Shown: positions 18,960-28,332 of the stretch, piece by piece
Position numbering within the stretch: the first letter of the stretch is position 1
Layout of the letters: each line of letters begins with the position of its first letter
Source: Neisseria meningitidis
GTDB lineage: Bacteria; Pseudomonadota; Gammaproteobacteria; Burkholderiales; Neisseriaceae
DNA length: 64,000 nt
NCBI RefSeq assembly: GCF_900638555.1
Contig: NZ_LR134525.1
Span: 248,001-312,000 of the forward strand
Direction: 5' to 3'
Notes under the pieces: model-generated
The model's input: the letters and a program-made list of their open reading frames with translations, nothing else
The model's database searches: none
Told to the model about the DNA's origin: nothing
Program-made: the position numbers and the translations under genes

Positions 18960-21812
18960 TCAGTCTTCATAATTTTCCATCGGTGGGCAGCTGCACACGA
19001 GATTGCGGTCGCCGTACACGTCGTCCACACGGTTGACGCTCGGCCAGAATTTGTGTTCGCGGACGAATGGCAACGGAAAGACGGCTTCTTCACGGGAGTA
19101 CGGATGCGCCCATTCGCCGGTTACATCGGATGCGGTATGCGGAGCGTTGACCAGCGGATTGTCCTCTTTCGGCCATTCGCCGCGCCCGACTTTCAGCACT
19201 TCCTGTTTGATTTGTTTCAGGGCGGCGATGAAGCGGTCGAGTTCGGCTTTGCTTTCGCTCTCGGTCGGCTCGATCATCAGCGTACCGGCAACGGGGAAGG
19301 AAACCGTCGGGGCGTGGAAGCCGTAGTCCATCAGGCGTTTGGCGATGTCGGTTTCAGTGATGCCGCTTTCGGCTTTGAGCGGACGCAAATCGACGATACA
19401 TTCATGCGCGACGCGGCCGTTTTTGCCTGTATACAGAATCGGATAGTCTTCGCTCAGGCGTTTGGCAACGTAGTTGGCGTTGAGCAATGCCCAGCGTGTC
19501 GCCTGTTCCATGCCTTGTTTGCCCATCATGGTCAGGTACATCCAAGTAATCGGCAGTATGGACGCAGAACCGAAGGCCGCAGCAGCAACGGCGGTTTGGT
19601 CGGCACTGGCGCTGTGGGTGTCGGTCAAAGCGTGTCCCGGTGCGAACGGAGCCAGATGGGCTTTCAAGCCAATCGGACCCATGCCCGGACCGCCGCCGCC
19701 GTGAGGGATACAGAAGGTTTTGTGCAGGTTCATGTGCAACACGTCCGCGCCGACTTCGGCAGGCTGCATGATGCCGATTTGGGCGTTGAGGTTGGCGCCG
19801 TCCATGTAAACCTGTCCGCCGTTTTCATGGACGATGCGGCAGATGTCGCGGATGCCTTCTTCGTACACGCCGTGGGTGGACGGATAGGTAATCATGATGG
19901 CGGACAAAGCGTCGCGGTGTTGCTCGGCTTTGGCTTTCAAATCGTCGATGTTGACGTTGCCGTGTTCGTCGGTATCGACGACGACGACTTTCAAACCGAG
20001 CATGGCGGCGGTGGCGGGGTTGGTGCCGTGGGCGGATTTGGGAATCAGACAGATGTTGCGCTGCGCTTCGCCTTGCGCTTCCTGATAGCGGCGGATGGCA
20101 AGCATACCGCTGTATTCGCCCTGCGCGCCGGAGTTGGGCTGGAAGGAAATTGCATCAAAACCGGTGATGGATTTCAGGCTGTTTTCCATATCGGCGAGCA
20201 ATTCGCGGTAGCCGGCGGTTTGCGCTTCAGGAGCGTAAGGATGGATGTCGGAGAACTCCGCCCAAGTAATCGGCAACATTTCCGCAGTCGCGTTGAGTTT
20301 CATGGTGCAGCTGCCCAATGAAATCATGCTGCGGTTCATCGCCAAGTCGCGGTCTTCGAGTTTTTTCAGGTAGCGCAGCATTTCGTGTTCGGTGTGGTAA
20401 CGGTTGAACACGGGATGTTGCAGAATGTCGTCTTGACGCAGCAGTTCGGCGTTCAGACGGCCTTTGACATCATCGGCAAATGCGAACGTATCCTTGCCGG
20501 TAAACGCGCGGTACAAATCAACCAAATCTTCGCATGCCGATGTTTCGTGGAATGCAGCCGCAACTTGAGTATCGTTAACGCGGCGCAGGTTATAGCCCGA
20601 TTCCAAAGCAGCGGCAAACACTTGGTCTGCTTTCTCTTTGTTGCCGAAATCGACGGTAACGGTATCGAAGAAGACTTTGTGAACCACATTAATGCCGTCT
20701 GAAACCAGCGCATCGGCAAAAGCAGAAGCCAGCGCGTGAATGCGGTTGGCGATGCGTTTCACGCCTTCAGGGCCGTGGTAAACGGCATACATACCCGCCA
20801 AATTCGCCAGCAATGCTTGTGCGGTACAAATATTGGACGTGGCTTTTTCGCGGCGGATGTGTTGCTCGCGGGTGGACAACGCCATGCGCAAGGCAGGTTT
20901 GCCTGATGCGTCTTTGGATACGCCGATGATGCGGCCAGGGGCGGAACGTTTGAACGCGTCTTTAAACGCGAAATAAGCGGCGTGCGGCCCGCCGAAGCCC
21001 ATAGGCACGCCGAAACGTTGGGTGTTGCCCAAAGCAATATCCGCGCCCAATTCGGCAGGTGATTTCAGTAAAACCAAGCTCATGATGTCGGCGGCAACAG
21101 CAACGATCGTGCCTTTTGCTTTCAGACGACCGATAACATCCTGCAAGTCTTGCACATCGCCGTCTTTGCCGACGTATTGGAACAGCGCGCCGAAGTATTC
21201 GCCGTCATCCGCTTTGGCAAAATCGCTGACCACCAGCTCGAAGCCGAAATATTTGGCGCGGGTTTTCATCACGTCCAAAGTTTGCGGATACACGCGCTCG
21301 TCCACGAAGAAACGCTCGGATTTTACCTTGCCCACGCGGTGCGCCATCGCCATCGCTTCGGCGGCGGCAGTTGCCTCGTCCAGCAAAGACGCGCCCGCCA
21401 CGGGAAAACCGGTCAAATCGATGCACACTTGTTGGAAGTTCAACAAAGCTTCCAAACGACCCTGGGCAATTTCCGCCTGATACGGCGTGTAGGCGGTGTA
21501 CCAACCCGGATTTTCCAATACGTTACGCAAAATCACGTTCGGCACGCGGGTCGGGTAATAGCCTAAACCGATATAGGATTTGTTGATCATGTTTTTCGAC
21601 GCAATGCCTTTCAATTTTGCCAACGCGTCCGCTTCGGTCAAGGCCTCGGGCAAATCGAGTTCGGACGGCATACGGATGCTTTGCGGCACGGTGTTGCCGA
21701 CAAAATCGTCCATACTTTTCTCGCCGACAGCGGCAAGCAACGCCGCTTCGTCGCCGAAACTCAAATGCCGCGCGGCAAATTCGTTGGGGTTGAACAGTTC
21801 GGACAGTTTCAT
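18960..21812 (-). CDS. gcvP: Glycine dehydrogenase (decarboxylating), P protein
   Basis: 950 aa, the one-chain form of P protein. With GcvT, GcvH and lipoamide dehydrogenase it cleaves glycine into CO2, ammonia and a one-carbon unit on tetrahydrofolate. The N-terminal half has [34 protein letters not shown] sequence; the C-terminal half holds the PLP site in [21 protein letters not shown]. The order of both halves is intact. Long plus-strand frames over it (for example 18939-20321) are shadows. Two DUS words are embedded in coding sequence (about 20452 and 20692). gcvT and gcvH are not in the window. Confidence 0.96.
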   Translation of the reverse strand: MKLSELFNPNEFAARHLSFGDEAALLAAVGEKSMDDFVGNTVPQSIRMPSELDLPEALTEADALAKLKGIASKNMINKSYIGLGYYPTRVPNVILRNVLENPGWYTAYTPYQAEIAQGRLEALLNFQQVCIDLTGFPVAGASLLDEATAAAEAMAMAHRVGKVKSERFFVDERVYPQTLDVMKTRAKYFGFELVVSDFAKADDGEYFGALFQYVGKDGDVQDLQDVIGRLKAKGTIVAVAADIMSLVLLKSPAELGADIALGNTQRFGVPMGFGGPHAAYFAFKDAFKRSAPGRIIGVSKDASGKPALRMALSTREQHIRREKATSNICTAQALLANLAGMYAVYHGPEGVKRIANRIHALASAFADALVSDGINVVHKVFFDTVTVDFGNKEKADQVFAAALESGYNLRRVNDTQVAAAFHETSACEDLVDLYRAFTGKDTFAFADDVKGRLNAELLRQDDILQHPVFNRYHTEHEMLRYLKKLEDRDLAMNRSMISLGSCTMKLNATAEMLPITWAEFSDIHPYAPEAQTAGYRELLADMENSLKSITGFDAISFQPNSGAQGEYSGMLAIRRYQEAQGEAQRNICLIPKSAHGTNPATAAMLGLKVVVVDTDEHGNVNIDDLKAKAEQHRDALSAIMITYPSTHGVYEEGIRDICRIVHENGGQVYMDGANLNAQIGIMQPAEVGADVLHMNLHKTFCIPHGGGGPGMGPIGLKAHLAPFAPGHALTDTHSASADQTAVAAAAFGSASILPITWMYLTMMGKQGMEQATRWALLNANYVAKRLSEDYPILYTGKNGRVAHECIVDLRPLKAESGITETDIAKRLMDYGFHAPTVSFPVAGTLMIEPTESESKAELDRFIAALKQIKQEVLKVGRGEWPKEDNPLVNAPHTASDVTGEWAHPYSREEAVFPLPFVREHKFWPSVNRVDDVYGDRNLVCSCPPMENYED

Positions 21813-21842
21813 TTCTACTCCTTCGGGTTTGTAGGGCTGCCA

Positions 21843-22202
21843 TCAGGCAGAATTTTTAGACATCGGATGATTCGGGCAAGGGTAGCACAAAAGACGGGAT
21901 AATGGCGGACAATGCGCCAGAATGCAGCAGGTCAGGACAAGCAGCGCCACAAGCGGCAGCGATAAGGGAAAGCCGCCGCCCAAAACCATGAAACCTGCAG
22001 GCACCAGCCAAGCCAATGGATACGCCGGAAGCGGAAAAACAATATTGAGCAGAACCAAAATCACGACAAACAGCGGCAGACCCGCCATCAGGTTGGCACG
22101 CCTGTATGTTGCGTACGGGTCGGATGCTTCTTCAGGTTCGCAATATTCCATGATTTCAGCCTGTCCGGGCTTTATCCACAGCAGGCTCGGACGGTCGGTC
22201 AT
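21843..22202 (-). CDS. Small hypothetical membrane protein
   Basis: 119 aa, not recognised. A polar N-terminus (MEYCEPEEASDPYATYRRAN) is followed by two hydrophobic stretches, LPLFVVILVLLNIVF and PLVALLVLTCCILAHC, predicting two membrane helices. The first possible start, at 22202, lies inside a DUS (the ATG completes TTCAGACGGCATG); an ATG at 22151 is an alternative and would leave 102 aa. It ends 30 bp before gcvP begins on the same strand, so it may share a transcript with gcvP. Codon use looks ordinary for the region, which supports it being real. Confidence 0.6.
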   Translation of the reverse strand: MTDRPSLLWIKPGQAEIMEYCEPEEASDPYATYRRANLMAGLPLFVVILVLLNIVFPLPAYPLAWLVPAGFMVLGGGFPLSLPLVALLVLTCCILAHCPPLSRLLCYPCPNHPMSKNSA

Positions 22203-22297
22203 GCCGTCTGAACCGGCAGGCCGTCTTTTTCAAAAAACGCCATACCGCTGCAACTTCATGCGGCTGTATGGCGTAGGCTTTGCACTTCAGACGGCAT
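22201..22297 (-). repeat. Wide inverted DUS pair with an internal hairpin
   Basis: ATGCCGTCTGAA at 22201-22212 faces TTCAGACGGCAT at 22286-22297. Between them, ACGCCATAC (22237-22245) pairs with GTATGGCGT (22266-22274), extended by CCGC/GCGG. It lies between the GDSL lipoprotein gene and the small membrane protein. Confidence 0.65.
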
Positions 22298-22372
22298 ATG
22301 CGTCCCGAAGCAGTTTGGTGTCCCAGTCGGTTCATGATTATATAAACAACTTGGGTGCGGATAAACCTTTGT

Positions 22373-22996
22373 TTATCTAAACCCCTGTTTTCTCAAAAAT
22401 TGATTCAAATCTTCGGCAAATTTCCGATAGCCTTTGCCGTTGGCGTGGATTTGGTCGGATTTCAGATTATTATCGCCCAAAATTTCCGCCCACGCGCCGC
22501 CGAACAGCGGAATGCCGTATTCCTCGGACAAATCCTCATACAGCGGATGGTCGCTCAAATGTCCGAACAACGCGCCCAGTGTGATGTGCGGCACGCCGAC
22601 GAGGACGGCGGGGATGTTTTCCTTCTGCACGGTTTCGATGATTTTCGCGATATTGGCGCGGGTCTGCTCCTCGGGAACTTTGCGCAGAAAGTCGTTGCCG
22701 CCTATGCCGACAATCACAAGCTTGGGTTTGCGTGCCAACAGCGCGGGCAGGCGCGACAGGGCTTGGGCGGATGTATCGCCCGATACGCCGCCGTTGACAA
22801 TATTCCAACCCGTCAGTTTTTGCAGTTGCGCGGGGTAGGATTCGCCAGGGTTTGCGCCGTAGCCGAAGGCAAGCGAATCGCCCAAGGCAAGTACGGTGCT
22901 TCCTTCGGGAATTTTGGCGTGGGTTCGGGCGGATTTTCTGCCGCAGGCGGTAAGCAGCAACGCGCCTGCGCCGAGGAGGAAGATTCTTCTGTTCAT
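22373..22996 (-). CDS. GDSL/SGNH-type lipolytic lipoprotein (TesA-like)
   Basis: 207 aa from the ATG at 22996. The signal MNRRIFLLGAGALLLTAC ends in a lipobox (LTAC, Cys at 18), so it should be a lipoprotein. SGNH blocks are VLALGDSLAFGYG (Ser), NGGVSGDTS (Gly), VIVGIGGNDF (Asn) and SDQIHANGKGYRKFAE (Asp-x-x-His). This is the arylesterase/thioesterase I pattern; the natural substrate is unknown. An upstream ATG at 23014 overlaps the tag gene and would add MPSEKP before the signal. It is the last gene of the pqiA-pqiB-pqiC-tag run. Confidence 0.87.
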   Translation of the reverse strand: MNRRIFLLGAGALLLTACGRKSARTHAKIPEGSTVLALGDSLAFGYGANPGESYPAQLQKLTGWNIVNGGVSGDTSAQALSRLPALLARKPKLVIVGIGGNDFLRKVPEEQTRANIAKIIETVQKENIPAVLVGVPHITLGALFGHLSDHPLYEDLSEEYGIPLFGGAWAEILGDNNLKSDQIHANGKGYRKFAEDLNQFLRKQGFR

Positions 22997-23003
22997 TGGT
23001 TTT

Positions 23004-23555
23004 TCAGATGGCATCGAGCCATTTCGGGTGGTATTTCAGGGTTTCACGGTAAACCGGACAGCTTTCGGCGTGCGCGCCTTTGAGGTAGCCGGTACTCATC
23101 AGAAATTCGCCGACGATTTCGCCGCCGACGAATTTGAAATGTTTTTTAAAGAGTTTAACCCATTCGTCTTTGCTTCGCGGATGGTGCGCGTCAAGCCAGT
23201 TCTTGAACGAGCCGTATTCTTGTTGCAACGCTTGGATTTGCCGTGCATTGAAAATGGCGGCATCGATTTTCAGGCGGTTGCGGACGATGCCCGCGTCGGC
23301 AAGCAGGCGTTCGCGGTCGGTGTCGTCGAAGGCGGCAACGGTATTGATGTCGAACCCTTCAAATGCTGTCTGAAACGCCTGCTGCTTCTTCAGCATCAGC
23401 GTCCAGTTTAATCCTGCCTGATTGATTTCCAACACCAGCCGCTCAAACAATTCATTGTCGTCCTCAATCGGAAAACCGTATTGCGTGTCGTGGTAATGTT
23501 TGTTCGGGTTATCGGTGTTTTCGGGAAGTGAGGCGGCAAATTCGCAATAGTTCAC
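23004..23555 (-). CDS. tag: DNA-3-methyladenine glycosylase I
   Basis: 183 aa. Excises 3-methyladenine from alkylated DNA. The zinc site of the family is visible: Cys4 (MNYCEF), an early His (in NKHYHDTQYG) and the C-terminal pair in GAHAESCPVY. The catalytic/stacking stretch ENQAGLSW appears here as EINQAGLNW (about residues 43-51), with the acidic residue kept. It begins 3 bp after the pqiC stop and is followed 7 bp later by the GDSL gene, so a DNA-repair enzyme is embedded in an envelope operon. Confidence 0.92.
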   Translation of the reverse strand: MNYCEFAASLPENTDNPNKHYHDTQYGFPIEDDNELFERLVLEINQAGLNWTLMLKKQQAFQTAFEGFDINTVAAFDDTDRERLLADAGIVRNRLKIDAAIFNARQIQALQQEYGSFKNWLDAHHPRSKDEWVKLFKKHFKFVGGEIVGEFLMSTGYLKGAHAESCPVYRETLKYHPKWLDAI

Positions 23556-23558
23556 GGT

Positions 23559-24077
23559 TTACTCGACCATCTGTTGCGCCGCCTGTTTCAGTCCCTGTTC
23601 GAGTGCGGCGGTCATCGCGGCGTAGCCGTCACCCTGCTGTTCGGTTTCGATATGGAAGGGTCTGTTCGTACCGTCGGGTAGGACGGCGTAGCCGCTGATG
23701 AGGGTTTTGCCCGTGTAGCTGCCTTGGAATGCGTCGATATAGACCGTCCATTTTTCGGTACTGCCGCTGCGTGAGGCAGGAACAAAGATGCGTGTGCTGT
23801 CCAAACGGTTGAATGCATTGCTCAACGCCGCTTCGAGCATATCGTCCAAGGTGTCTGCCCAGACGTGGTTTTGTGCGGTGTTGAGGCGGTAGGGGTCGGT
23901 TTGATAGACCAGTCCGCCGCGTTTGAGCGGTTCGGCAAGACGGACTTCGACGGCAGTTTCGCCGCCTTGCGTTGCAGGACGGATGTAGCGGCTGTCGGGC
24001 AACACGAAATATTGTGTGCTTTGCACAGTACCGCAGGCGGCAAGCGTCAGGGCGGCGGCAATCGGGAAGAGGCGCAT
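23559..24077 (-). CDS. pqiC: PqiC-like outer-membrane lipoprotein
   Basis: 172 aa. The short signal MRLFPIAAALTLAACG has a lipobox (LAAC, Cys15). The mature part carries TQYFVLPDSRY near its start and the Leu/Arg-rich RVFVPAS-like region of the ABC-transport auxiliary (DUF330) family. PqiC is thought to form the outer-membrane end of the PqiB tunnel. Its ATG shares a base with the pqiB stop (TAATG), an arrangement that normally means coupled translation. Confidence 0.85.
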   Translation of the reverse strand: MRLFPIAAALTLAACGTVQSTQYFVLPDSRYIRPATQGGETAVEVRLAEPLKRGGLVYQTDPYRLNTAQNHVWADTLDDMLEAALSNAFNRLDSTRIFVPASRSGSTEKWTVYIDAFQGSYTGKTLISGYAVLPDGTNRPFHIETEQQGDGYAAMTAALEQGLKQAAQQMVE

Positions 24078-25738
24078 TATCGGCTTCCTTTCGGGATAGG
24101 GTCTTTGCTGCTGCTGTTGAAAATCAGCGCGTTGGGTTTTTCTTTCAAAGTGTTAATGACGGGTTGAACGTCTTTTAAGGTTTTGTCCAAACTTTGCAGC
24201 GTATTTTGTACGTCGCCGTAGATAGGCGATTGAGGCGATACGCCTTGCAGGGTTGTGCGCAACTCTTTCAGGGTTTGGTTCAGTTCGTTCGGAATGTTTT
24301 GTGTCTGCGGTTTGCCGACCAGTTTGTCGATGGAGCTTAGGGCGGCATTGGCAGATTTGAGTGTGGATTTGAGCTCGGCAAGCGAACCGTTCAATTCGGC
24401 AACCGTCTTATCTAAAGGCAGTTTGTCGAACTTGTCCAGCAAATCCGCCAATTTGACCTGCAAATCGTCCAAACCGCCGCCCTGGGTCGCGATAACGGTA
24501 TCGCCTGCATAAACGGTATGCGGTCGCAGCTTGGGCGAGGCGGAAGGCTGATCGTTCAACTCAATCATTTTGCTGCCGGTCAGCAGGTTGTTGCTGGAGA
24601 TGGTGGCGGTCAGGCCTTTGTTTAAGGCCGTCTGAAATTGTTGTTTCCAATGTTCTTTGCTTTGTTCGTCGGCATTGATTTCCAAACGGGAAGACTCAAT
24701 ACGGATGCGTACGGGAATCCAGCCGTTTTCAAACAGGTGCAGGCTGTCGTTGCGGTCGAAATAAGGAACATCGGAAACCACGCCGACATTCAGCCCTTTG
24801 TACTCGACAGGCGAACCGACGGTCAGTCCGCGCACGGATTGTTTGAAAAACGCGGTGTAGTACAGCGAACGGTCATCAGGCAGGTTGGCGACTTCGCTGC
24901 GGCTGTCGTAAAGCGTGAAGCTGTCTTCGCTTTTGACGTTTTTACTGTTTTTGGTTTTCGGCGAATCAAATGAAATCGCGCCCGACAGCAGGGCAGGCAG
25001 AGGGGCGGAATTGAGTTTGATGCCGCTGCCTGTGGTTTCGATATTGATGCCGCTTTCCAGCCAGAAACGGCTGGCGGAATGAATCAGTTTGTCGTTGGGG
25101 CTTTGGATGAAGATGGTGTAATGCACGCTTTGGTCGGACGGGTCGAAATGCGCGCTTTCGACTTGCCCGACCATAAAGTTTTCATACAAAACAGGGCTGT
25201 TGACGTTGAGGATGCGGTCGTTTTTACCAATCAAATTCAAGCGCAGCCCGCTTTGCCCGATGGCGGTAACGGGCGGAATGTCCTGCACTTGGAACACGTC
25301 TTTTGCCTCGTCGCTTTTGCCGGGTGTAAAGGCGATGTACGAACCCGAAAGCAGCGTACCCAAACCGGTTACGCCGCTTTGGTCGATACGCGGCTTGACC
25401 ACCCAAAACTGGGTATCGCTGCGGATGAGGCCGGATACGTCCGCATTGAGTTGGGCGGTTACTTCCACGCCTTTTTGGTCGTCGCGCAGTTTGATTCGGG
25501 TAACGCGTCCGACATCGATGCTCAATACTTTGATGACCGTATTGTTGACCTCAATGCCTTCCGCGCTGTCCATCAAGAGCGTAACCACAGGCCCCCTGTT
25601 GCGGATTTCCTTAACCCAAAGCCAGCCGCCGGCAATCAGCGCGATCAGCGGAACCAGCCAGACGGCAGAGAGGAAGGTGTTGTTTTTGCGGACGCGTGCT
25701 TGGGCGTGTCCGTTTGGAGGAGGGCTGTTGTCAGTCAT
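24077..25738 (-). CDS. pqiB: PqiB-like MCE protein
   Basis: 553 aa from the ATG at 25738. One N-terminal membrane helix (FLSAVWLVPLIALIAGGWLW, residues 23-42) is followed by three MCE domains, each opening with a G-x-x-V-x-Y/L-G-I-x-V-G-x-V type turn (GIEVNNTVIKVLSIDVGRV; NSPVLYENFMVGQV; GSPVEYKGLNVGVV). A long C-terminal helical region (LDDLQVKLADLLDKFDKL onwards) builds the coiled tube. It forms a hexameric lipid conduit across the periplasm with PqiA and PqiC. It overlaps the 3' end of pqiA by 8 bp. An ATG at 25762 is less likely because it sits deeper inside pqiA. Confidence 0.9.
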   Translation of the reverse strand: MTDNSPPPNGHAQARVRKNNTFLSAVWLVPLIALIAGGWLWVKEIRNRGPVVTLLMDSAEGIEVNNTVIKVLSIDVGRVTRIKLRDDQKGVEVTAQLNADVSGLIRSDTQFWVVKPRIDQSGVTGLGTLLSGSYIAFTPGKSDEAKDVFQVQDIPPVTAIGQSGLRLNLIGKNDRILNVNSPVLYENFMVGQVESAHFDPSDQSVHYTIFIQSPNDKLIHSASRFWLESGINIETTGSGIKLNSAPLPALLSGAISFDSPKTKNSKNVKSEDSFTLYDSRSEVANLPDDRSLYYTAFFKQSVRGLTVGSPVEYKGLNVGVVSDVPYFDRNDSLHLFENGWIPVRIRIESSRLEINADEQSKEHWKQQFQTALNKGLTATISSNNLLTGSKMIELNDQPSASPKLRPHTVYAGDTVIATQGGGLDDLQVKLADLLDKFDKLPLDKTVAELNGSLAELKSTLKSANAALSSIDKLVGKPQTQNIPNELNQTLKELRTTLQGVSPQSPIYGDVQNTLQSLDKTLKDVQPVINTLKEKPNALIFNSSSKDPIPKGSR

Positions 25739-27036
25739 GTTTTTCCGTTTCATTGAAAGCAATGCCGTCTGAAGCGCGTTTGTCCCAAAGCAGGCGCGGG
25801 TCGAAATAATAGGCGGACAGCATCGTCAGAATCACGACCAGGCAGAAATAGACTGCCGCACTGCCCGGAATGACGCGCGCGGCATAAGTGTGGAACGAAC
25901 ACATCAAAATAATAATCACAAAAATATCAATCATCGACCAGCGGCCGACCGCTTCGGTGATGCGGTAGAGGTGCGACAATTTCTTTGCACCCGTTGGCAA
26001 AGCGAAGCGGGCGGACGCAATCAAAACCGACATTGCCGCAATCTTCAGTACCGGCACCAAAATACTCGCGCTGAAAATAACCGCCGCAATCAGCCTGTCG
26101 CCCTCGTCCCACATATAAGCGATGCCGTTAAGGATGGTATTGACCTCCGTGGCGGCAGGATTGGACGAAATCATAATCGGCAGGATATTGGCAGGGAAAT
26201 ACAAAATAACCGCCGCCGTCAGAAACGCCGACGAAATACTCAGACTTTTCGGCCGTCGGCGGTACAGTTCCGCACCGCACACGCCGCAGGGGGATTCGGC
26301 ACTGTCGCGGAAATACAGGCAGCGGCTGCAACAGGTTTTACCTTCCGATGCCGTCTGAACCGCATTATCCCCCGTCAGCCGCCCGATTTGAAAATACACC
26401 CAATGCTGGGGAACCGATACCGAAGTCCGAATCAGCATAACCGACAGCGCGAACATCAGATAAAACGCCGATCCGAAGCGAACCTCTGCCACAGACGAGA
26501 GCTTGATATACGCCACCAAAGTGGAAACAAAAAACACATCCACCATCATCGCCTGTCTCAAGCGCACCATCACACGCGTTGCCAAACGCAGCGCAGGATA
26601 CGCCTGTTTCCGTATCAGCGCGGCATAGACATACAGGCACAGCAGCAGAAACAGAACCGGCGCGCCGAAGGTCAGCACAAACATCACTTCGGCCAAAAAA
26701 CCATAATCCTGAAACACCATCAGGCGCATCATCTCGGGCAGCGAAAGGACGGATGCCGCACCCGGTATCCCGACCTCGATATACGTCATACCGTAAGCAA
26801 ACGCCATCAAAATCAGCGAAGCCGCCGCATAAGCGGGCGGGGCGGAAAAAGGATGCCTGCCCACCCTGAAGAGCTTATAGCCGCAGCGCGGGCAGAACGC
26901 CGCCTCCCCCCCTGTCCAATTGCGGCACATCCGCGCGGCAGCCGCATTCCGGGCAATCTACCGTATGCGGCGGCAGGGCTTCGTCGCGGCAGTTGCCGCG
27001 AAGGCTGTGGGGGATATTTTCGGCAAACGGCTTCAT
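25731..27036 (-). CDS. pqiA: PqiA-like membrane protein, frameshifted at a G7 tract
   Basis: A paraquat-inducible protein A homologue: membrane partner of PqiB with two zinc-ribbon-like Cys clusters and two sets of helices. It should begin at the ATG at 27036 (MKPFAENIPHSLRGN...), with CPECGC then PQLDRG. The next part, GEAAFCPRCGYKLF, is in another frame. The break falls in a run of seven G (plus-strand C7 at 26906-26912): six G (or nine) would join DRG to EAAFCPRCG. As it stands the upstream frame ends shortly after, at 26875. The downstream frame is open from an internal ATG at 26930, giving 399 aa that lack the first half of the first ribbon. Either the gene is switched off or broken, or a shortened protein is made. 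Confidence 0.82.
26906..26912 (-). repeat. Homopolymer G7 (minus strand) in pqiA
   Basis: Seven consecutive C on the plus strand at the exact point where the PqiA reading frame changes. Length n=6 or n=9 would restore the frame. Confidence 0.85.
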
Positions 27037-27274
27037 CGGGAAAGTGGCAAATATAAGTGGCGGCATTATAAAGGAAAAAAGGCGATACACCCAATCAGGA
27101 TGCAAAACCGGCAGGTTCGGCAGTATGAACAAGCCCTTGGTGTCCGGCAAAAATATTTTTCGAGCGGCTGTCCGCCGACTGCCGAACCCATTTGATAAAA
27201 TCCCGATTCTGTAAAGAATAGTAAAATACCTGCTTAAAAACATCACGCAAATGATATTTTTTCCAAAAATATGT

Positions 27275-27293
27275 GATAATAAATTTCGTTTAT
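27275..27293 (+). promoter_or_regulatory. Possible Fur-box-like site upstream of the hemO CREE
   Basis: GATAATAAATTTCGTTTAT matches the 19-base Fur consensus at about 11 positions, mostly in the left half. It lies between the pqiA start and the CREE. Weak evidence. The rest of 27037-27309 is AT-rich and holds no gene. Confidence 0.3.
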
Positions 27294-27309
27294 GATTCTT
27301 TATTATTTT

Positions 27310-27464
27310 TATAGTGGATTAACAAAAATCAGGACAAGGCGGCGAAGCCGCAGACAGTACAAATAGTACGGAACCGATTCACTTGGTGCTTCAGCACCTT
27401 AGAGAATCGTTCTCTTTGAGCTAAGGCGAGGCAACGCCGTACTGGTTTTTGTTAATCCACTATA
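27310..27464. repeat. Correia repeat element (CREE), long form, upstream of hemO
   Basis: 155 bp with TATAGTGGATTAA and TTAATCCACTATA ends, nearly identical to the copy at 18563. It ends 64 bp before the hemO start and could supply a promoter or an IHF site to it. Between it and hemO, GCGGGCAA and TTGCCCGC form a hairpin (about 27468-27491). Confidence 0.95.
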
Positions 27465-27528
27465 TATGCGGGCAAGTGCGGATTTTGCCCGCCCCGCATC
27501 CTTATCCCTTACCGACAAAGGAAAACTT

Positions 27529-28158
27529 ATGAGTGAAACCGAAAATCAAGCCCTGACGTTTGCCAAACGTCTGAAGGCGGATACCACGGCGGTTCACGAC
27601 AGCGTGGATAATCTCGTTATGTCTGTCCAACCGTTTGTCAGCAAAGAAAACTACATCAAATTTTTGAAACTCCAATCCGTTTTCCACAAGGCGGTCGATC
27701 ATATTTATAAAGATGCCGAATTAAACAAAGCCATTCCCGAGCTGGAATACATGGCGCGATACGATGCCGTAACGCAAGACTTGAAAGACTTGGGCGAAGA
27801 GCCTTACAAATTCGACAAAGAATTGCCATACGAAGCCGGCAACAAAGCAATCGGCTGGCTTTATTGCGCCGAAGGATCCAATTTGGGCGCGGCGTTTTTG
27901 TTCAAACACGCGCAAAAACTCGATTACAACGGCGAACACGGCGCGCGCCACCTCGCTCCGCATCCCGACGGGCGCGGCAAACACTGGCGCGCCTTCGTCG
28001 AGCATCTGAACGCTTTGAACCTGACTCCCGAAGCCGAAGCGGAAGCCATCCAAGGCGCGCGCGAAGCCTTTGCATTCTACAAAGTCGTGTTGCGCGAAAC
28101 CTTCGGTTTGGCAGCCGATGCCGAAGCACCGGAAGGAATGATGCCGCACAGGCACTAA
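27529..28158 (+). CDS. hemO: Haem oxygenase HemO
   Basis: 209 aa. Opens the haem ring to release iron, with biliverdin and CO as by-products, in the cytosol. The proximal ligand is His23 (DTTAVHDSVDNLV), and the distal glycine-rich helix is GWLYCAEGSNLGAAF. The C-terminus PEGMMPHRH matches the neisserial enzyme. The ATG at 27529 follows AAAGGAAAAC; the frame is open back into the CREE, which is not coding. It stands immediately before hmbR, the receptor that brings haem in, so the two make one uptake-and-use unit. Confidence 0.96.
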   Translation: MSETENQALTFAKRLKADTTAVHDSVDNLVMSVQPFVSKENYIKFLKLQSVFHKAVDHIYKDAELNKAIPELEYMARYDAVTQDLKDLGEEPYKFDKELPYEAGNKAIGWLYCAEGSNLGAAFLFKHAQKLDYNGEHGARHLAPHPDGRGKHWRAFVEHLNALNLTPEAEAEAIQGAREAFAFYKVVLRETFGLAADAEAPEGMMPHRH

Positions 28159-28260
28159 AAAATAATCGAACCAAATAAACAAGGTCTCGGCATAGCTGTT
28201 TGCAGGGACCTTTAATTACACGGCGCGGCTTTGTTTACATGGATTACTGTCTTATTAAAT

Positions 28261-28279
28261 ATTAATGATTATCATAAAA
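28261..28279 (+). promoter_or_regulatory. Probable Fur box of hmbR
   Basis: ATTAATGATTATCATAAAA carries the palindromic core TGATTATCA and matches the 19-base Fur consensus at about 13 positions, 54 bp before the hmbR ATG. It fits the known iron repression of hmbR. Confidence 0.65.
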
Positions 28280-28332
28280 TCTATTATTCGCTAACCGATG
28301 GATGAACAATCCATACATCTTGAGTTGATAAT

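Noticed and set aside
18939..20321. Plus-strand open frame of 460 codons over gcvP
   Set aside because: Fully antisense to a complete gcvP gene with all family motifs; His/Val/Phe-rich composition is typical of a shadow frame in GC-biased DNA.
25890..27056. Plus-strand frame of 388 codons over pqiA
   Set aside because: Antisense to pqiA, Arg/His/Gln-rich shadow; the PqiA protein is on the other strand.
27466..27528. Longer hemO start at 27466
   Set aside because: It would begin just past the CREE end within the leader hairpin; the ATG at 27529 has a ribosome-binding site and gives the known 209-aa protein with His23.
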